Shown in pieces: positions 8,047-16,637 of a DNA stretch of 64,000 bases. Positions within the stretch are counted from its first letter, which is position 1. Every line of letters begins with the position of its first letter. Below the pieces are notes generated by a model. That model was not told the DNA's origin and made no database searches. It saw only the letters and a program-made list of their open reading frames with translations. This stretch comes from Lysobacter_I brunescens. GTDB lineage: Bacteria; Pseudomonadota; Gammaproteobacteria; Xanthomonadales; Xanthomonadaceae. The translations under genes and the position numbers were made by a program. The DNA lies in contig NZ_JBHTIF010000001.1 of assembly GCF_042677005.1 (NCBI RefSeq), forward strand, positions 868,001 to 932,000. The letters run 5' to 3'.

Positions 8047-10932
8047 TTATCGCGCCCTTGGCCTGGACTGTGCCGGCCGCAGTGCACCGGGTGCTGGACG
8101 GCCGGACACCGGTCGCTGGATGGGCGTCGGCGACTGAATGGGCCGCAGAGGTCCACCCGTCGTCATCTGGCGTGGACGCACCTTGAACGTAACCGTATGC
8201 CGCGTCTGATCACGAAGGTAGTAGTGAACCTGGAAACATTTGTTGGCTTCGTCCGCGTAGAACCTGAAGTCGATTCGATGCGACCCATCCGGAAGGATGT
8301 ATTCACCCTGGCTCGATGTCACGCCTCTCCAATTCAACTGCGCGACAGGCCATGCCGGGCAAGCAATGCTGCCGTATTCGACCCAGCCAAAGACCTTGTC
8401 CGCGACCAGCACGCCCTTTGCATCGCGCACTTTCCAGATGATCGGCACGTAACGCGTCGCCTCGATCTCGTGCAACACCTCTCCTTTCGCAAGCGGCCCC
8501 ATGAAGCCTTCGAAATCGTACAGAACGGCGTAGCCTCCCGTTTTGGCGGCGAGGTTGCCGGCACGATCGTAGATACGGCACGTTGTTTCCTGCGAAGGAA
8601 TCTGCGTGGCGATCGGCGTGCAACCACTGCGGGCCCAATCCACGCCGGACCTTGCGTCTGTGCCGGACAGCTGCGTGTCGAACGACGCATTCAGGATCAT
8701 CGGCGATGTCGGCAGTATCGCGGAGATCGTCGGGGGTGTCTTGTCGATCCAGACCGTCGCCTGGGCATATTCACTGAGATGACCGGCCTCATCCTTGACC
8801 TGATGGCCAAGCTGGGTCGGCCCTTCCTCATATGCGTTGGTCCAGACATTGCAGTTGCTCGGGACACCGGAGGTCTCGTCGAAGCACGTATAACGGACGC
8901 CCACGGTCGAGTTGTACCAGCCTGCTTCATTGGGAGCGGGCGTTTCGATGATCGCACGGGGCGGGACAGTGTCGCGCTTGAGTACAACCTGGACCGTCGT
9001 GGGTGGAAATCCGGGCCGGCTGCCGTCGCTCACCGCCATGCAGACATGATCTTCCGGCTTCGTGTCCTGCGTGAGGACAACATCCCGGCAACCACTGTAG
9101 ATTCTGGGCGGAGACTCAGGATCCTCGATCAGCCAGCGAAGCTGGACTTCGCTGACGTACCAGCCGTTCTCGCCCAGGGTTCCCGTGATGACAGGCGTGA
9201 CCGTTGGCGGCGTGGTGTCGACCGCCTTCACACCCATCGCCATGCTCTTGGAAGCCACGTGGATACCAGCCGCGGGGTCGCCCCAGCACACCGACTGCCC
9301 ATCATCGCGGATCGCGCATGAGTGCGCGAAACCGGCACTCAGGGAGACATAGCGTCCATGGCTGGGCGGCGTCGCCTGTCCATGGTTGTTGCGTCCCCAG
9401 CACGCGAGACGTCCGACATCGGAGATCGCACAGGCGTGAAATGCGCCAACGGCCAGGGCGCGATAGGTCACCGACGCACCCGAAGGCGTCGTCTGTCCTT
9501 CCGAACCCAGCCCCCAGCAGACGATGCGTCCCTGGTCGGAAAGCGCGCACGCATGCCGTTCACCCACGTCAACGTCGCGAAAGCCGCCAGCCGGCGGGGA
9601 AGTTTGCCCCTCGGCACCATACCCGCGACAAACGAGCGATGCATCGGCGCGGATGGCACAGGAGTGATTCATGCCAGTCGCAACATCGCGATACGTTCCT
9701 GAAGCGAAGTCGTCCTGCCCGTACTTGTCCCATCCCCAGCACGCAACGAGACCATTGCTCCTGATCGCACAGCCGTTGTAAGCGCCAGCATCCAGGCTGC
9801 GCATGGGTCCTTCCGGCGGTGGCTCGTCGCCTTTCCCTGCGCTGCCCCAGCAGACGATGCGGTTGCCATCGGCGATGCTGCAGACCTGGGCCGTGCCGGC
9901 GGCAATGCTTCGATGTCCCTCGGTGGTGCCGGGTGAGTCAACACCGATGCCAGCACAATCGACTTCCGCACGGCTTCGCAGGACGCAGGTTTTCTGCTCG
10001 CCTGCGGCGATATCCAGGATCGCCTGCGACAAATGGTCCTGATGGCTGCTGACAGGCTGCGACAGCCGGGTCGAATTCCCCCAGCACTGCATCTCACCAT
10101 CGACGGACTGCACACAGGCATGTTTCTCCGATGCGCCTATCGCCACAAACCTTCCTGATGGCACGCGCATCAAACCGCCGCCGACATCGCCCCAGCACCT
10201 GATCCGACCATCATCGACAATGGCACAGGCATAGCCTGAGCCTGCGGCAATCGCAAGGGCGCGCATGCCGCTCGGCGGAGCAGCGGACAAGACCCCGCCC
10301 CATCGCGCGCAGTCGACTTCACCGTCGACTCGAATCGCACAGACATCGGTCTCCGAAACGCTCACCGAGAGATAATGCCCATGCGGCAATCGATCTGCGA
10401 GCGCATGTTCGTCCTTTCCCCAGCAATCCAGCCCGCCCTCGATGCGCAGCGCGCACGCATGCGCAGGAGCCACACTGACTGCTGCATACCGGCTCTTGTT
10501 CGGTGCATGCCGGGACAGCTCGCCACCGACGCAGCGCAATCGTCCATCACTCGCCACAGCACAGACATCATCCGATGTGGCGTCGATCGCGATGACTGGC
10601 CCGAAAGGCAGGGCACGGAAAACCGACGGCTCTGCCGCGGACCAGCAACCTCCGAGGCCATCGGTCCTGATGGCGCAGGTTCTATCGACGGCGACGGACA
10701 CGGCGATGAATCGTCCTTCCATGGCGACGCCAGAGGAAGGCTGCACATCATCCCTCCAGCACCGGAGGACGTTATGTGCATCGATATTGCAGTTCCGGGC
10801 GACGCCGGCGTCCAGCGGCACGAAGCCGACGCCGTTGGCTGCCGCATGTGCTGTGGAAGGCAAATGAACGATGGAAAGAATGATCGCGAGCAACCATGCC
10901 GTGCATGATCCTCGCTTGTGCCGATGCCACAT
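8047..10932 (-). CDS. Second secreted RCC1-repeat protein with Ig-like domains (paralogue)
   Basis: The 961-aa product has a signal peptide (WLLAIILSIVHLPSTAHA within residues 1-30) and about 14 RCC1-type modules at ~30-590 with the same CAI...CWG cysteine pairs. Ig-like repeats beginning TPPTV...GWY follow, then a basic Pro-rich tail containing TTGGP, which parallels VTGGP in the larger protein. The last five modules align closely with the last five of the 1258-5883 product (both read DVGERHxCA then CWGLGSEGQT). The start at 10932 is chosen for its AGGGGG ribosome site and because it leads directly into the signal peptide; an in-frame upstream ATG at 11004 adds non-signal sequence. Probably surface-exposed; role unknown. 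Confidence 0.87.
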   Translation of the reverse strand: MWHRHKRGSCTAWLLAIILSIVHLPSTAHAAANGVGFVPLDAGVARNCNIDAHNVLRCWRDDVQPSSGVAMEGRFIAVSVAVDRTCAIRTDGLGGCWSAAEPSVFRALPFGPVIAIDATSDDVCAVASDGRLRCVGGELSRHAPNKSRYAAVSVAPAHACALRIEGGLDCWGKDEHALADRLPHGHYLSVSVSETDVCAIRVDGEVDCARWGGVLSAAPPSGMRALAIAAGSGYACAIVDDGRIRCWGDVGGGLMRVPSGRFVAIGASEKHACVQSVDGEMQCWGNSTRLSQPVSSHQDHLSQAILDIAAGEQKTCVLRSRAEVDCAGIGVDSPGTTEGHRSIAAGTAQVCSIADGNRIVCWGSAGKGDEPPPEGPMRSLDAGAYNGCAIRSNGLVACWGWDKYGQDDFASGTYRDVATGMNHSCAIRADASLVCRGYGAEGQTSPPAGGFRDVDVGERHACALSDQGRIVCWGLGSEGQTTPSGASVTYRALAVGAFHACAISDVGRLACWGRNNHGQATPPSHGRYVSLSAGFAHSCAIRDDGQSVCWGDPAAGIHVASKSMAMGVKAVDTTPPTVTPVITGTLGENGWYVSEVQLRWLIEDPESPPRIYSGCRDVVLTQDTKPEDHVCMAVSDGSRPGFPPTTVQVVLKRDTVPPRAIIETPAPNEAGWYNSTVGVRYTCFDETSGVPSNCNVWTNAYEEGPTQLGHQVKDEAGHLSEYAQATVWIDKTPPTISAILPTSPMILNASFDTQLSGTDARSGVDWARSGCTPIATQIPSQETTCRIYDRAGNLAAKTGGYAVLYDFEGFMGPLAKGEVLHEIEATRYVPIIWKVRDAKGVLVADKVFGWVEYGSIACPAWPVAQLNWRGVTSSQGEYILPDGSHRIDFRFYADEANKCFQVHYYLRDQTRHTVTFKVRPRQMTTGGPLRPIQSPTPIQRPVSGRPAPGALRPAQSRPRAR

Positions 10933-11046
10933 GCTTCCCCCTGGTCGCTTCGTTTTTCCGGACATTCGGACCAGTCGACACTGCAGCTGGCCTTCACTCG
11001 GCATTATGACGGCGAATGCGCTCCGATGCCCGGGGCAACCGGCACC

Positions 11047-11433
11047 TCATCCGATCTCCTCGCCGAACATCATCCGGTGCCCGTCGAGGGTGCGGATCGC
11101 GAATTCGCGCATGCCCCAGGGCTCGTCGCGCAGCGGCTTGAGGATGTCGACACCGCGCACGACGAGCTCGGCGTGGAAGGCGTCGATGCCGTCGACCTCG
11201 ATGTAGGCGAAATACGCGTGGTCGCCGATGGCGGCGGGCGGAGGTGCGTCGGGACAGGCGCCGGCGAGGATCACGCAGGCGTCGCGCTGGAACCAGCGCC
11301 AGCCGGGGTCGCCGACATCGTGGATCTCGAAGCCGAGCACATCGCGATACCACGCGGCGGAGCGGGCCAGGTCGGGGACGGCGATGACGAAGCGCGGCCG
11401 CGCCAGCGCGACGGCCCCGGAGGCGGGATTCAC
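11047..11433 (-). CDS. VOC-family (glyoxalase/bleomycin-resistance fold) protein
   Basis: The 128-aa protein has the beta-alpha-beta-beta-beta pattern of the vicinal oxygen chelate fold: an N-terminal strand RPRFVIAVPDLARSAAWYRDVLGFEI, then a second half ending REFAIRTLDGHRMMFGEE. The glutamate near the C-terminus is placed like a metal ligand in glyoxalase-type enzymes. The substrate cannot be told from sequence. Its ATG overlaps the stop of the upstream YdcH-like gene (ATGA), so the two are translationally coupled. Confidence 0.85.
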   Translation of the reverse strand: MNPASGAVALARPRFVIAVPDLARSAAWYRDVLGFEIHDVGDPGWRWFQRDACVILAGACPDAPPPAAIGDHAYFAYIEVDGIDAFHAELVVRGVDILKPLRDEPWGMREFAIRTLDGHRMMFGEEIG

Positions 11434-11648
11434 GCCGGTTCGTCCGGGATCAGCGCCGATTCGAGCCGGTGGATGGTGTCCTTGAGCTGCAGCTTGCGCT
11501 TCTTCAGGCGCTTGATGGCCAGTTCGTCCGCGGCGATGTTGTCGTGCAGGCGGTCGATGGCGACATCGAGGTCGCGGTGCTCCAGGCGCAGCTCGGCGAG
11601 GCGCTGGGCAATCCGTGCGAGTTCGGTCGGGTCGGAGGGCGGATTCAT
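11430..11648 (-). CDS. YdcH-like (DUF465) small coiled-coil protein
   Basis: The 72-aa protein is almost wholly helical and charged (LRLEHRDLDVAIDRLH, then IKRLKKRKLQLKDTIHRLE), matching the short DUF465/YdcH family of unknown function. The start at 11648 leaves a standard family length; a longer in-frame start at 11684 would add 12 residues. It overlaps the VOC gene by 4 nt. Confidence 0.75.
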   Translation of the reverse strand: MNPPSDPTELARIAQRLAELRLEHRDLDVAIDRLHDNIAADELAIKRLKKRKLQLKDTIHRLESALIPDEPA

Positions 11649-11735
11649 TGCCCCGAGCTTAGAGCCTGCCGGCGACTTTTTCATGCATCCGGGCGCAGCC
11701 CCCGGCCCGATCCGCGATCAGGCCGGGAACACGCC

Positions 11736-12089
11736 TCAGCGACCGGCGATGTACAGCGCGGCCTCTTCCTCGGGCGACGGTTCGCGCAGGGTGTCGCGGG
11801 GGGATTCGTGCGAGGGCGCCTGCCAGGACTCCGCGGATTCCTGCGGCCACGCCGAGGCGCGTTCCAGATCCACGGACGGCAGGGCAGGCCCCGCCTGGAC
11901 GGCCGCCTCGGGCAAGGGCAAGGGCATGGCGCCGGCCTCGCCCGGGACCTGCAGCGAAGCGCCGAGGCTCCAGACCAGCAGGGCGGTCCAGAGCGCCATC
12001 AGGCCGATCCGTGCGCGCATCCGCCGCCAGTGGCGGCCCCTGCGGGTGGCGGGAAGGACAGCGGGGTGTGCCAGGGGGGCGTGACGCAT
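11736..12089 (-). CDS. Hypothetical single-pass membrane or exported protein
   Basis: I do not recognise this 117-aa product. It has an Arg-rich N-terminus, one hydrophobic stretch (RIGLMALWTALLVWSLGASL, ~27-46) and an acidic, Pro-rich outside part ending EEEAALYIAGR. The ATG at 12089 has GGAG about 8 nt upstream; the frame stays open to 12371 but the extension looks non-coding. The gene is supported by the TM segment and RBS only. Confidence 0.5.
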   Translation of the reverse strand: MRHAPLAHPAVLPATRRGRHWRRMRARIGLMALWTALLVWSLGASLQVPGEAGAMPLPLPEAAVQAGPALPSVDLERASAWPQESAESWQAPSHESPRDTLREPSPEEEAALYIAGR

Positions 12090-12389
12090 GTCGGGTCTCC
12101 GCGGGAGGACGATGGAATGCACATCCAAGATCCGTGCCAGCCCGGAACGCCTTGATGGCCGGGCGGAACTGGGGCGATCGCGGCCACGCGGGTCGTGCAG
12201 GCTGCACGGCGTCGTGCGGAAGCCGCGATGGCGGATCGCTACCGGGACAACGCGTGCCTCGCGAGGAGCCGGCCAAGTCCTTGATATCGAAGCCGTTGGC
12301 GCGCGTTCACGGACGCGGCGACGCTGGCACGGGGTTTGAAAGGAACACAGCAAGCCCGCGAGACGGGTCACCCCCGAAGGAGAGTTCCC

Positions 12390-12554
12390 ATGCTGCGTTA
12401 TGCCCTCATTTTCCTCGTCGTCGCCCTGATCGCCGCCGTGCTTGGCTTCACCGGCATCGCCGGCGCCGCCGCCGGCATCGCGAAGATCCTGTTCGTCGTG
12501 TTCCTGGTGCTGTTCGTGCTGTCGCTGCTGCTGGGCAGGCGCAAGGTGGTCTGA
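12390..12554 (+). CDS. DUF1328 (YtjA-like) small membrane protein
   Basis: The 54-aa protein consists of two transmembrane helices separated by a Gly/Ala turn (MLRYALIFLVVALIAAVLGF, then IAKILFVVFLVLFVLSLLLG) and a short basic tail. This is the pattern of the DUF1328 family, often seen near stress and envelope genes. The AAGGAGAG site just upstream fixes the ATG at 12390. Function is unknown. Confidence 0.85.
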   Translation: MLRYALIFLVVALIAAVLGFTGIAGAAAGIAKILFVVFLVLFVLSLLLGRRKVV

Positions 12555-12564
12555 GCCAAGACGA

Positions 12565-12589
12565 CCTGAGCCGAATCGCCCGGCTCAGG
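12565..12589 (+). terminator. Hairpin after DUF1328 gene
   Basis: A perfect 9-bp stem (CCTGAGCCG / CGGCTCAGG) with a 7-nt loop begins 11 nt after the DUF1328 stop. It overlaps the last codons of the convergent kinase gene. No U-run follows. Confidence 0.4.
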
Positions 12590-13697
12590 CCAGCGGCAGT
12601 TCGAAGACGAAGCTCGCCCCGCCACCGGGGCGGGCTTCGTACCAGAGATCCCCGCCCATGGCCCGTGCGCGCTGCTTGGCCAATGCCAGGCCGAGCCCGG
12701 TCGAGGTTTCGCCGCCGGTGGGCGAGGCACCCAGACGCACGAAACGGCGGAACAGGCGCTCGCGGTCCTGCGGCGGAATGCCGGGTCCACGATCGTGCAC
12801 CGCGAGCGCGGCCATGTCGCCGCGACGGGTCACCGTCAGCATCACCTCGCCTTCCGGCGGGCCGTACTTGATGGCGTTCGACAGCAGGTTCTGCAGGACG
12901 TGGCCGGCACCGGCGCGTTCGGCGAGCACGCGCAGTGCGTGATCCTCGATCGCCAGCGACAGTGTCACGCCCTTGCGCGCGGCCTGCGGCGTCATCAGTT
13001 CGACGGCGCCCCGGGCAAGCGATGCCGCATCGATCTCGGCGACCGGCACGCCCTGCGTGGCGTCCTGCTGCTGGTCGAGGAAGGCGCTGACGAAGAGCAG
13101 GCCGGCATCGGCGGAGGCGCGGATCGAATCCACCAGCCGCGCGCGCTGGTCCGCAGAGGCCGCATCGTCCATGCCCGGTTCGCGCAGCATGTCCAGCGAG
13201 AAGAGGATGTTGCCGAAGTGGTTGCGCAGGTCGTGGCTGACGATCTCGGCCATGCGCTGGCGTTCTTCGGCGACGCGTGCCAGGCGTTCGCGCGAACGCT
13301 TGAGGTCAAGATGCGTGCGCACGCGCGCCAGCAGTTCTTCGGCGATGAACGGCTTGGTGATGTAGTCGACCGCACCGGCCGAGAACGCCCGCACCAGGCT
13401 GTCGCGTTCGTGGTCGGCAGTGAGGAAGACCACCGGTACGTGGCGGGTCTGCGCCATCGCCTGCAGGCCTTCCAGCACGGCGAAACCGTCGAGGCCGGGC
13501 ATGCGCATGTCCAGCAGCACCAGGTCCGGCGGGGAATGTTCGGCCAGCGCCAGCGCTTCGGCGCCGTCGAGCACAGGCACCACGTCGTACTCGGCATGGG
13601 TGAGCAGCTGGCCGAGCACCTGCACGTTCGCGGCCTGGTCGTCCACGACCATGATCACCGGCATGGCCACGGCGGTGGAAAGGAATCTATTGGGCAT
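12585..13697 (-). CDS. Response-regulator/histidine-kinase hybrid (REC-HisKA-HATPase)
   Basis: The 370-aa cytoplasmic signalling protein starts with a receiver domain (VVDD at 17-20, phospho-acceptor Asp63 in LLDMRMPG, Lys in ITKPF). A linker coiled coil and a histidine kinase core follow: His155 in VSHDLRNHFG, an N-box NAIKYGPPEG, a G1 box DRGPGIP and a G2 box GLGLALAK. With receiver first and kinase second, it is likely driven by phosphotransfer from its neighbour. The start at 13697 overlaps the end of the upstream hybrid kinase gene by 11 nt, so the two are one operon and probably one relay. The signal and the output target are not visible. Confidence 0.87.
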   Translation of the reverse strand: MPNRFLSTAVAMPVIMVVDDQAANVQVLGQLLTHAEYDVVPVLDGAEALALAEHSPPDLVLLDMRMPGLDGFAVLEGLQAMAQTRHVPVVFLTADHERDSLVRAFSAGAVDYITKPFIAEELLARVRTHLDLKRSRERLARVAEERQRMAEIVSHDLRNHFGNILFSLDMLREPGMDDAASADQRARLVDSIRASADAGLLFVSAFLDQQQDATQGVPVAEIDAASLARGAVELMTPQAARKGVTLSLAIEDHALRVLAERAGAGHVLQNLLSNAIKYGPPEGEVMLTVTRRGDMAALAVHDRGPGIPPQDRERLFRRFVRLGASPTGGETSTGLGLALAKQRARAMGGDLWYEARPGGGASFVFELPLA

Positions 13698-15936
13698 CGT
13701 CTTCTTCTGTGTCTTCGCGGCTGTGCGCGTGCGCGTCGTCGGTGTGGAGGGCAAGGGCATGGCCGGCGAGGCGGTCGAGCACGGCCTTCATGCGGTTGAC
13801 GTCGAAACGCTGCACGGCGCGTCGCAGCTGGCGCGCTTCGTCGAGCAGGCGCGGGTCGCCGATGGCGTCCGCGAGCACATCCAGTCGCCGGGAGAATTCG
13901 CCGATCTCGCGCATGCGCATGCGCGTGCGCAGCGCCTCCAGCGGGGCGCCACGCACCGTGGCCCATTCGGCCAGCGCCTCCGCGCGCCGGTCTTCGGCCG
14001 GCGTCGGCGGCGCAGCGGCACTGCGTGCGCCACCCCGCACGGCGTCCCGCGCGTTGTCGTCCTTCACGCCGTCGCCCGGTGGCGTGCCGCCCTGCGCACT
14101 GCTGCGCTCGCCGAACAGCGCGATCAGGCTCGACAGCAGCTCGGCCGGCGCGTAGGGCTTGCGCACGTAGCCGTCGAAGCGGACCTCGGTCGTCCCATGG
14201 TCGTCGGTCATGCTGGAGGCGGTCACGGCGATGATTCGCGCACCGCGTGCGGCGATGTCGGCGCGGATGGCTTCGGTCGCACGGTAGCCGTTCATGCGCG
14301 GCATGCGCAGGTCCATCAGCACCACGTCCGGTCGGAACGCGCGCGCGACCGCCACCGCTTCCTCGCCGTCGCGGGCGATCGCGAGGGAATGATGGCTGCC
14401 ACGCAGGTAGCCGCGCGCGACCTCGACGTTCCAATCCACGTCGTCCACGACGAGGATGCGCAGCGGCGGCAGGCGGTCGAAGTCGACCGCCTCGGCGAAG
14501 CCGTCCGCCAGGTTGGGCGCCACCGCTTCGGCCTCCGGCAATGCCGGGATGTCGACCTGGAACAGGGCGCCTTCGCCGGGCGTGCTGACGACCTCGATGC
14601 GGCCCTGCATCAGCTGCACAAGCAGGCGGGTGACGCTCAGGCCCAGGCCGGTGCCCTGGCGGCTCCTGCCGTCGGGGCTGTCGGCCTGGTAGAAGGGTTC
14701 GAAGATCCTCGCCTGCTCGTCCGGATGGATGCCGGTGCCGGTGTCCTGCACGCGGATGCGCAGGTCGTGCCCGCCCAGCGGCGAGGGCGCCATGTCGACG
14801 GACACGGTCACCGTGCCGTGTTCGGTGTATTTCACCGCATTGCTGATCAGGTTCATGAGCACCTGGCGCAGGCGCGGCGCATCCACCGCCACCGGCACCA
14901 GTCCGTCGCGCGCGATCTCCAGCTGCAATGCGATGTCCCTCGCTTCGGCCAGCGCTCCGAACAGGGATAGGGTTTCCTCGACCAGCTCGCCGATGTCGGT
15001 GCCCTGCGGATTGAGCTGCAGCTTGCCGGCCTCGATCTTCGACAGGTCCAGCACGTCGTTGATCAGGGTCAGCAGCACCTGGCCGCTCTTGCGGATCGAG
15101 GTCACCCACTCGCGCTGCAGCGGTTCGTCGACATGGTCGGCGAGCAGTTGGGCGAAGCCGAAGATCGCGTTCATCGGCGTACGGATCTCATGGCTCATGT
15201 TCGCCAGGAACACGCTCTTCTCCTCGCTGGCGCGACGTGCCTGCGCGGCGCGCAGCTGCAGCAGCAGGGTGTTCTCGGCCTCGCGCTGGGCACGGCGCAG
15301 GGCCAGGAAGCCGATCAGGCCGGCGAACAGGGCCAGGCCGTTGGCGACCAGCAATGTGGCATTGGTCTGCTTCACCAGCACGTCGCGCTCGGTCTGGCGC
15401 TCGGCCAGCAGGCCGTCCTCGATCAGCATCATCTGCTGGATGCGTGCGCGCATGCGATCGACGATGCGCTCGCCGCGTCCGTCGCGCAGGCGGCGTATGG
15501 CGGCGCGGTCATCGCCACGGGCCATGTCGGCATCCTTGATGGCGATGGACGTGCGCGCGCGTTCGCGCAGGCGTTCGTGATCCTTGACCAGTGCGTCGAG
15601 CAGCACGCGCTGTTCGTCGTTGTCCGAAGCGATCGTGCGGAGGGTCTGGATTCCCTTGGCGACCTGGTCGAGATTGCTGTTGAGGGCCTCGCGATGCTCG
15701 GCGCGGCCATCGATCATGAAACGCAGGCCGGCGACTTCCAGATCGTGCAGCGCGAACTGCAGCCGCGCCAGTTCGTCCTTCACCTCCATGGTGTGGGTCA
15801 CCCAGCCGATCGACTCGCGCAGCGCGTTGATCGAACGCACGGACACCACCGATGTGACGAGGATGACCAGGAACGCGAGCGCCAGCAGGCCGACGTTCGC
15901 GCGGTTGCGGAATTGACTGGCCTGGCTCTGCGGCAT
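13687..15936 (-). CDS. Membrane hybrid sensor histidine kinase (CHASE3-like sensor, HisKA, HATPase, REC)
   Basis: The 749-aa protein has TM1 at ~16-35 and a ~150-residue helical outside domain resembling CHASE3 (starting NALRESIGWV), then TM2 at ~195-213. The kinase core has His249 in NMSHEIRTPMNA, NLISNAVKY as N-box, QDTGTGIH and GTGLGLSV. A receiver at ~492-605 carries Asp542 in LMDLRMPRMNG and Lys593 in VRKPY. The last ~130 residues are helical and could be a degenerate phosphotransfer domain, though I see no clear Hpt histidine motif. Phosphate can flow within the protein or to the downstream REC-kinase whose start overlaps this stop. The sensed stimulus is unknown. Confidence 0.9.
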   Translation of the reverse strand: MPQSQASQFRNRANVGLLALAFLVILVTSVVSVRSINALRESIGWVTHTMEVKDELARLQFALHDLEVAGLRFMIDGRAEHREALNSNLDQVAKGIQTLRTIASDNDEQRVLLDALVKDHERLRERARTSIAIKDADMARGDDRAAIRRLRDGRGERIVDRMRARIQQMMLIEDGLLAERQTERDVLVKQTNATLLVANGLALFAGLIGFLALRRAQREAENTLLLQLRAAQARRASEEKSVFLANMSHEIRTPMNAIFGFAQLLADHVDEPLQREWVTSIRKSGQVLLTLINDVLDLSKIEAGKLQLNPQGTDIGELVEETLSLFGALAEARDIALQLEIARDGLVPVAVDAPRLRQVLMNLISNAVKYTEHGTVTVSVDMAPSPLGGHDLRIRVQDTGTGIHPDEQARIFEPFYQADSPDGRSRQGTGLGLSVTRLLVQLMQGRIEVVSTPGEGALFQVDIPALPEAEAVAPNLADGFAEAVDFDRLPPLRILVVDDVDWNVEVARGYLRGSHHSLAIARDGEEAVAVARAFRPDVVLMDLRMPRMNGYRATEAIRADIAARGARIIAVTASSMTDDHGTTEVRFDGYVRKPYAPAELLSSLIALFGERSSAQGGTPPGDGVKDDNARDAVRGGARSAAAPPTPAEDRRAEALAEWATVRGAPLEALRTRMRMREIGEFSRRLDVLADAIGDPRLLDEARQLRRAVQRFDVNRMKAVLDRLAGHALALHTDDAHAHSREDTEEDDAQ

Positions 15937-16006
15937 GGTCGGTCCAACGGGGAGATGTGGCGGCGCGATCCGGCGCCGCGGTGCGGAGTGAGGCCGGGGA
16001 GACGGG

Positions 16007-16528
16007 TCAGGCGTTCATCAGCCAGATGGTGCCATTGAGCACCAGGGCGAACGACACCCACAGCAGATAGGGCAACAGCAGGTAGCCGGCCAGCGGCCGC
16101 AGGCGGCCGAAGGTGAGCAGTGTCCACAGCAGCACGATCCACAGCGCGCAGATGTCGACGAAGGCCAGCCCCGGGCTGCGCAGGCCGAAGAACAGCGGTG
16201 TCCACGCCAGGTTCAGCACGAACTGCACGAAGAACAGGACGAACGCGCGGCGGCGCAGCGCCATGTCGACCCCGGGCGTGCGCTGCAGCAGCCAGGCCGC
16301 GACCGCCATCGCCACGTACAGCACCGTCCAGACGGGACCGAACAGCCAGTCCGGTGGCTGGAACGTCGGCTTGGCCAGCGCGGCGAACCAGTCTCCGGGC
16401 GGAAAGAGTACGCCGAAGAGTGCACCCAGGCCTGCGATCAGCAGGATCCAGGCGACCAGCAGTGCGCCACTCCACATCGGGGAGCGGGCGAAATCTTCGG
16501 TGACGGGTTCGGGTCGGGAATCGGACAT
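16007..16528 (-). CDS. tspO: TspO/MBR (translocator protein) family membrane protein
   Basis: The 173-aa protein has five hydrophobic helices and the family landmarks: KPTFQPPDWLFGPVWTVLY after TM1, aromatic-rich helices, and LNLAWTPLFFGLRSPGLA. TspO proteins bind porphyrins and have been linked to tetrapyrrole handling and stress signalling. hemH is in the same window but far away. The start at 16528 is chosen because upstream codons are Arg/Pro-rich and unlike the family. It ends 109 bp before the sigma-54 regulator's downstream side, in the same direction. Confidence 0.9.
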   Translation of the reverse strand: MSDSRPEPVTEDFARSPMWSGALLVAWILLIAGLGALFGVLFPPGDWFAALAKPTFQPPDWLFGPVWTVLYVAMAVAAWLLQRTPGVDMALRRRAFVLFFVQFVLNLAWTPLFFGLRSPGLAFVDICALWIVLLWTLLTFGRLRPLAGYLLLPYLLWVSFALVLNGTIWLMNA

Positions 16529-16637
16529 GCGGACAACCTGTGGCGTGTGACGCGGAGCGTGGCGCGTGATGCGTGGCGGGTGCGGGCTCTCGGCGGGTGG
16601 CGGGACGGCTTCGGCAAGACGGCGGGCGATGTCGTGG

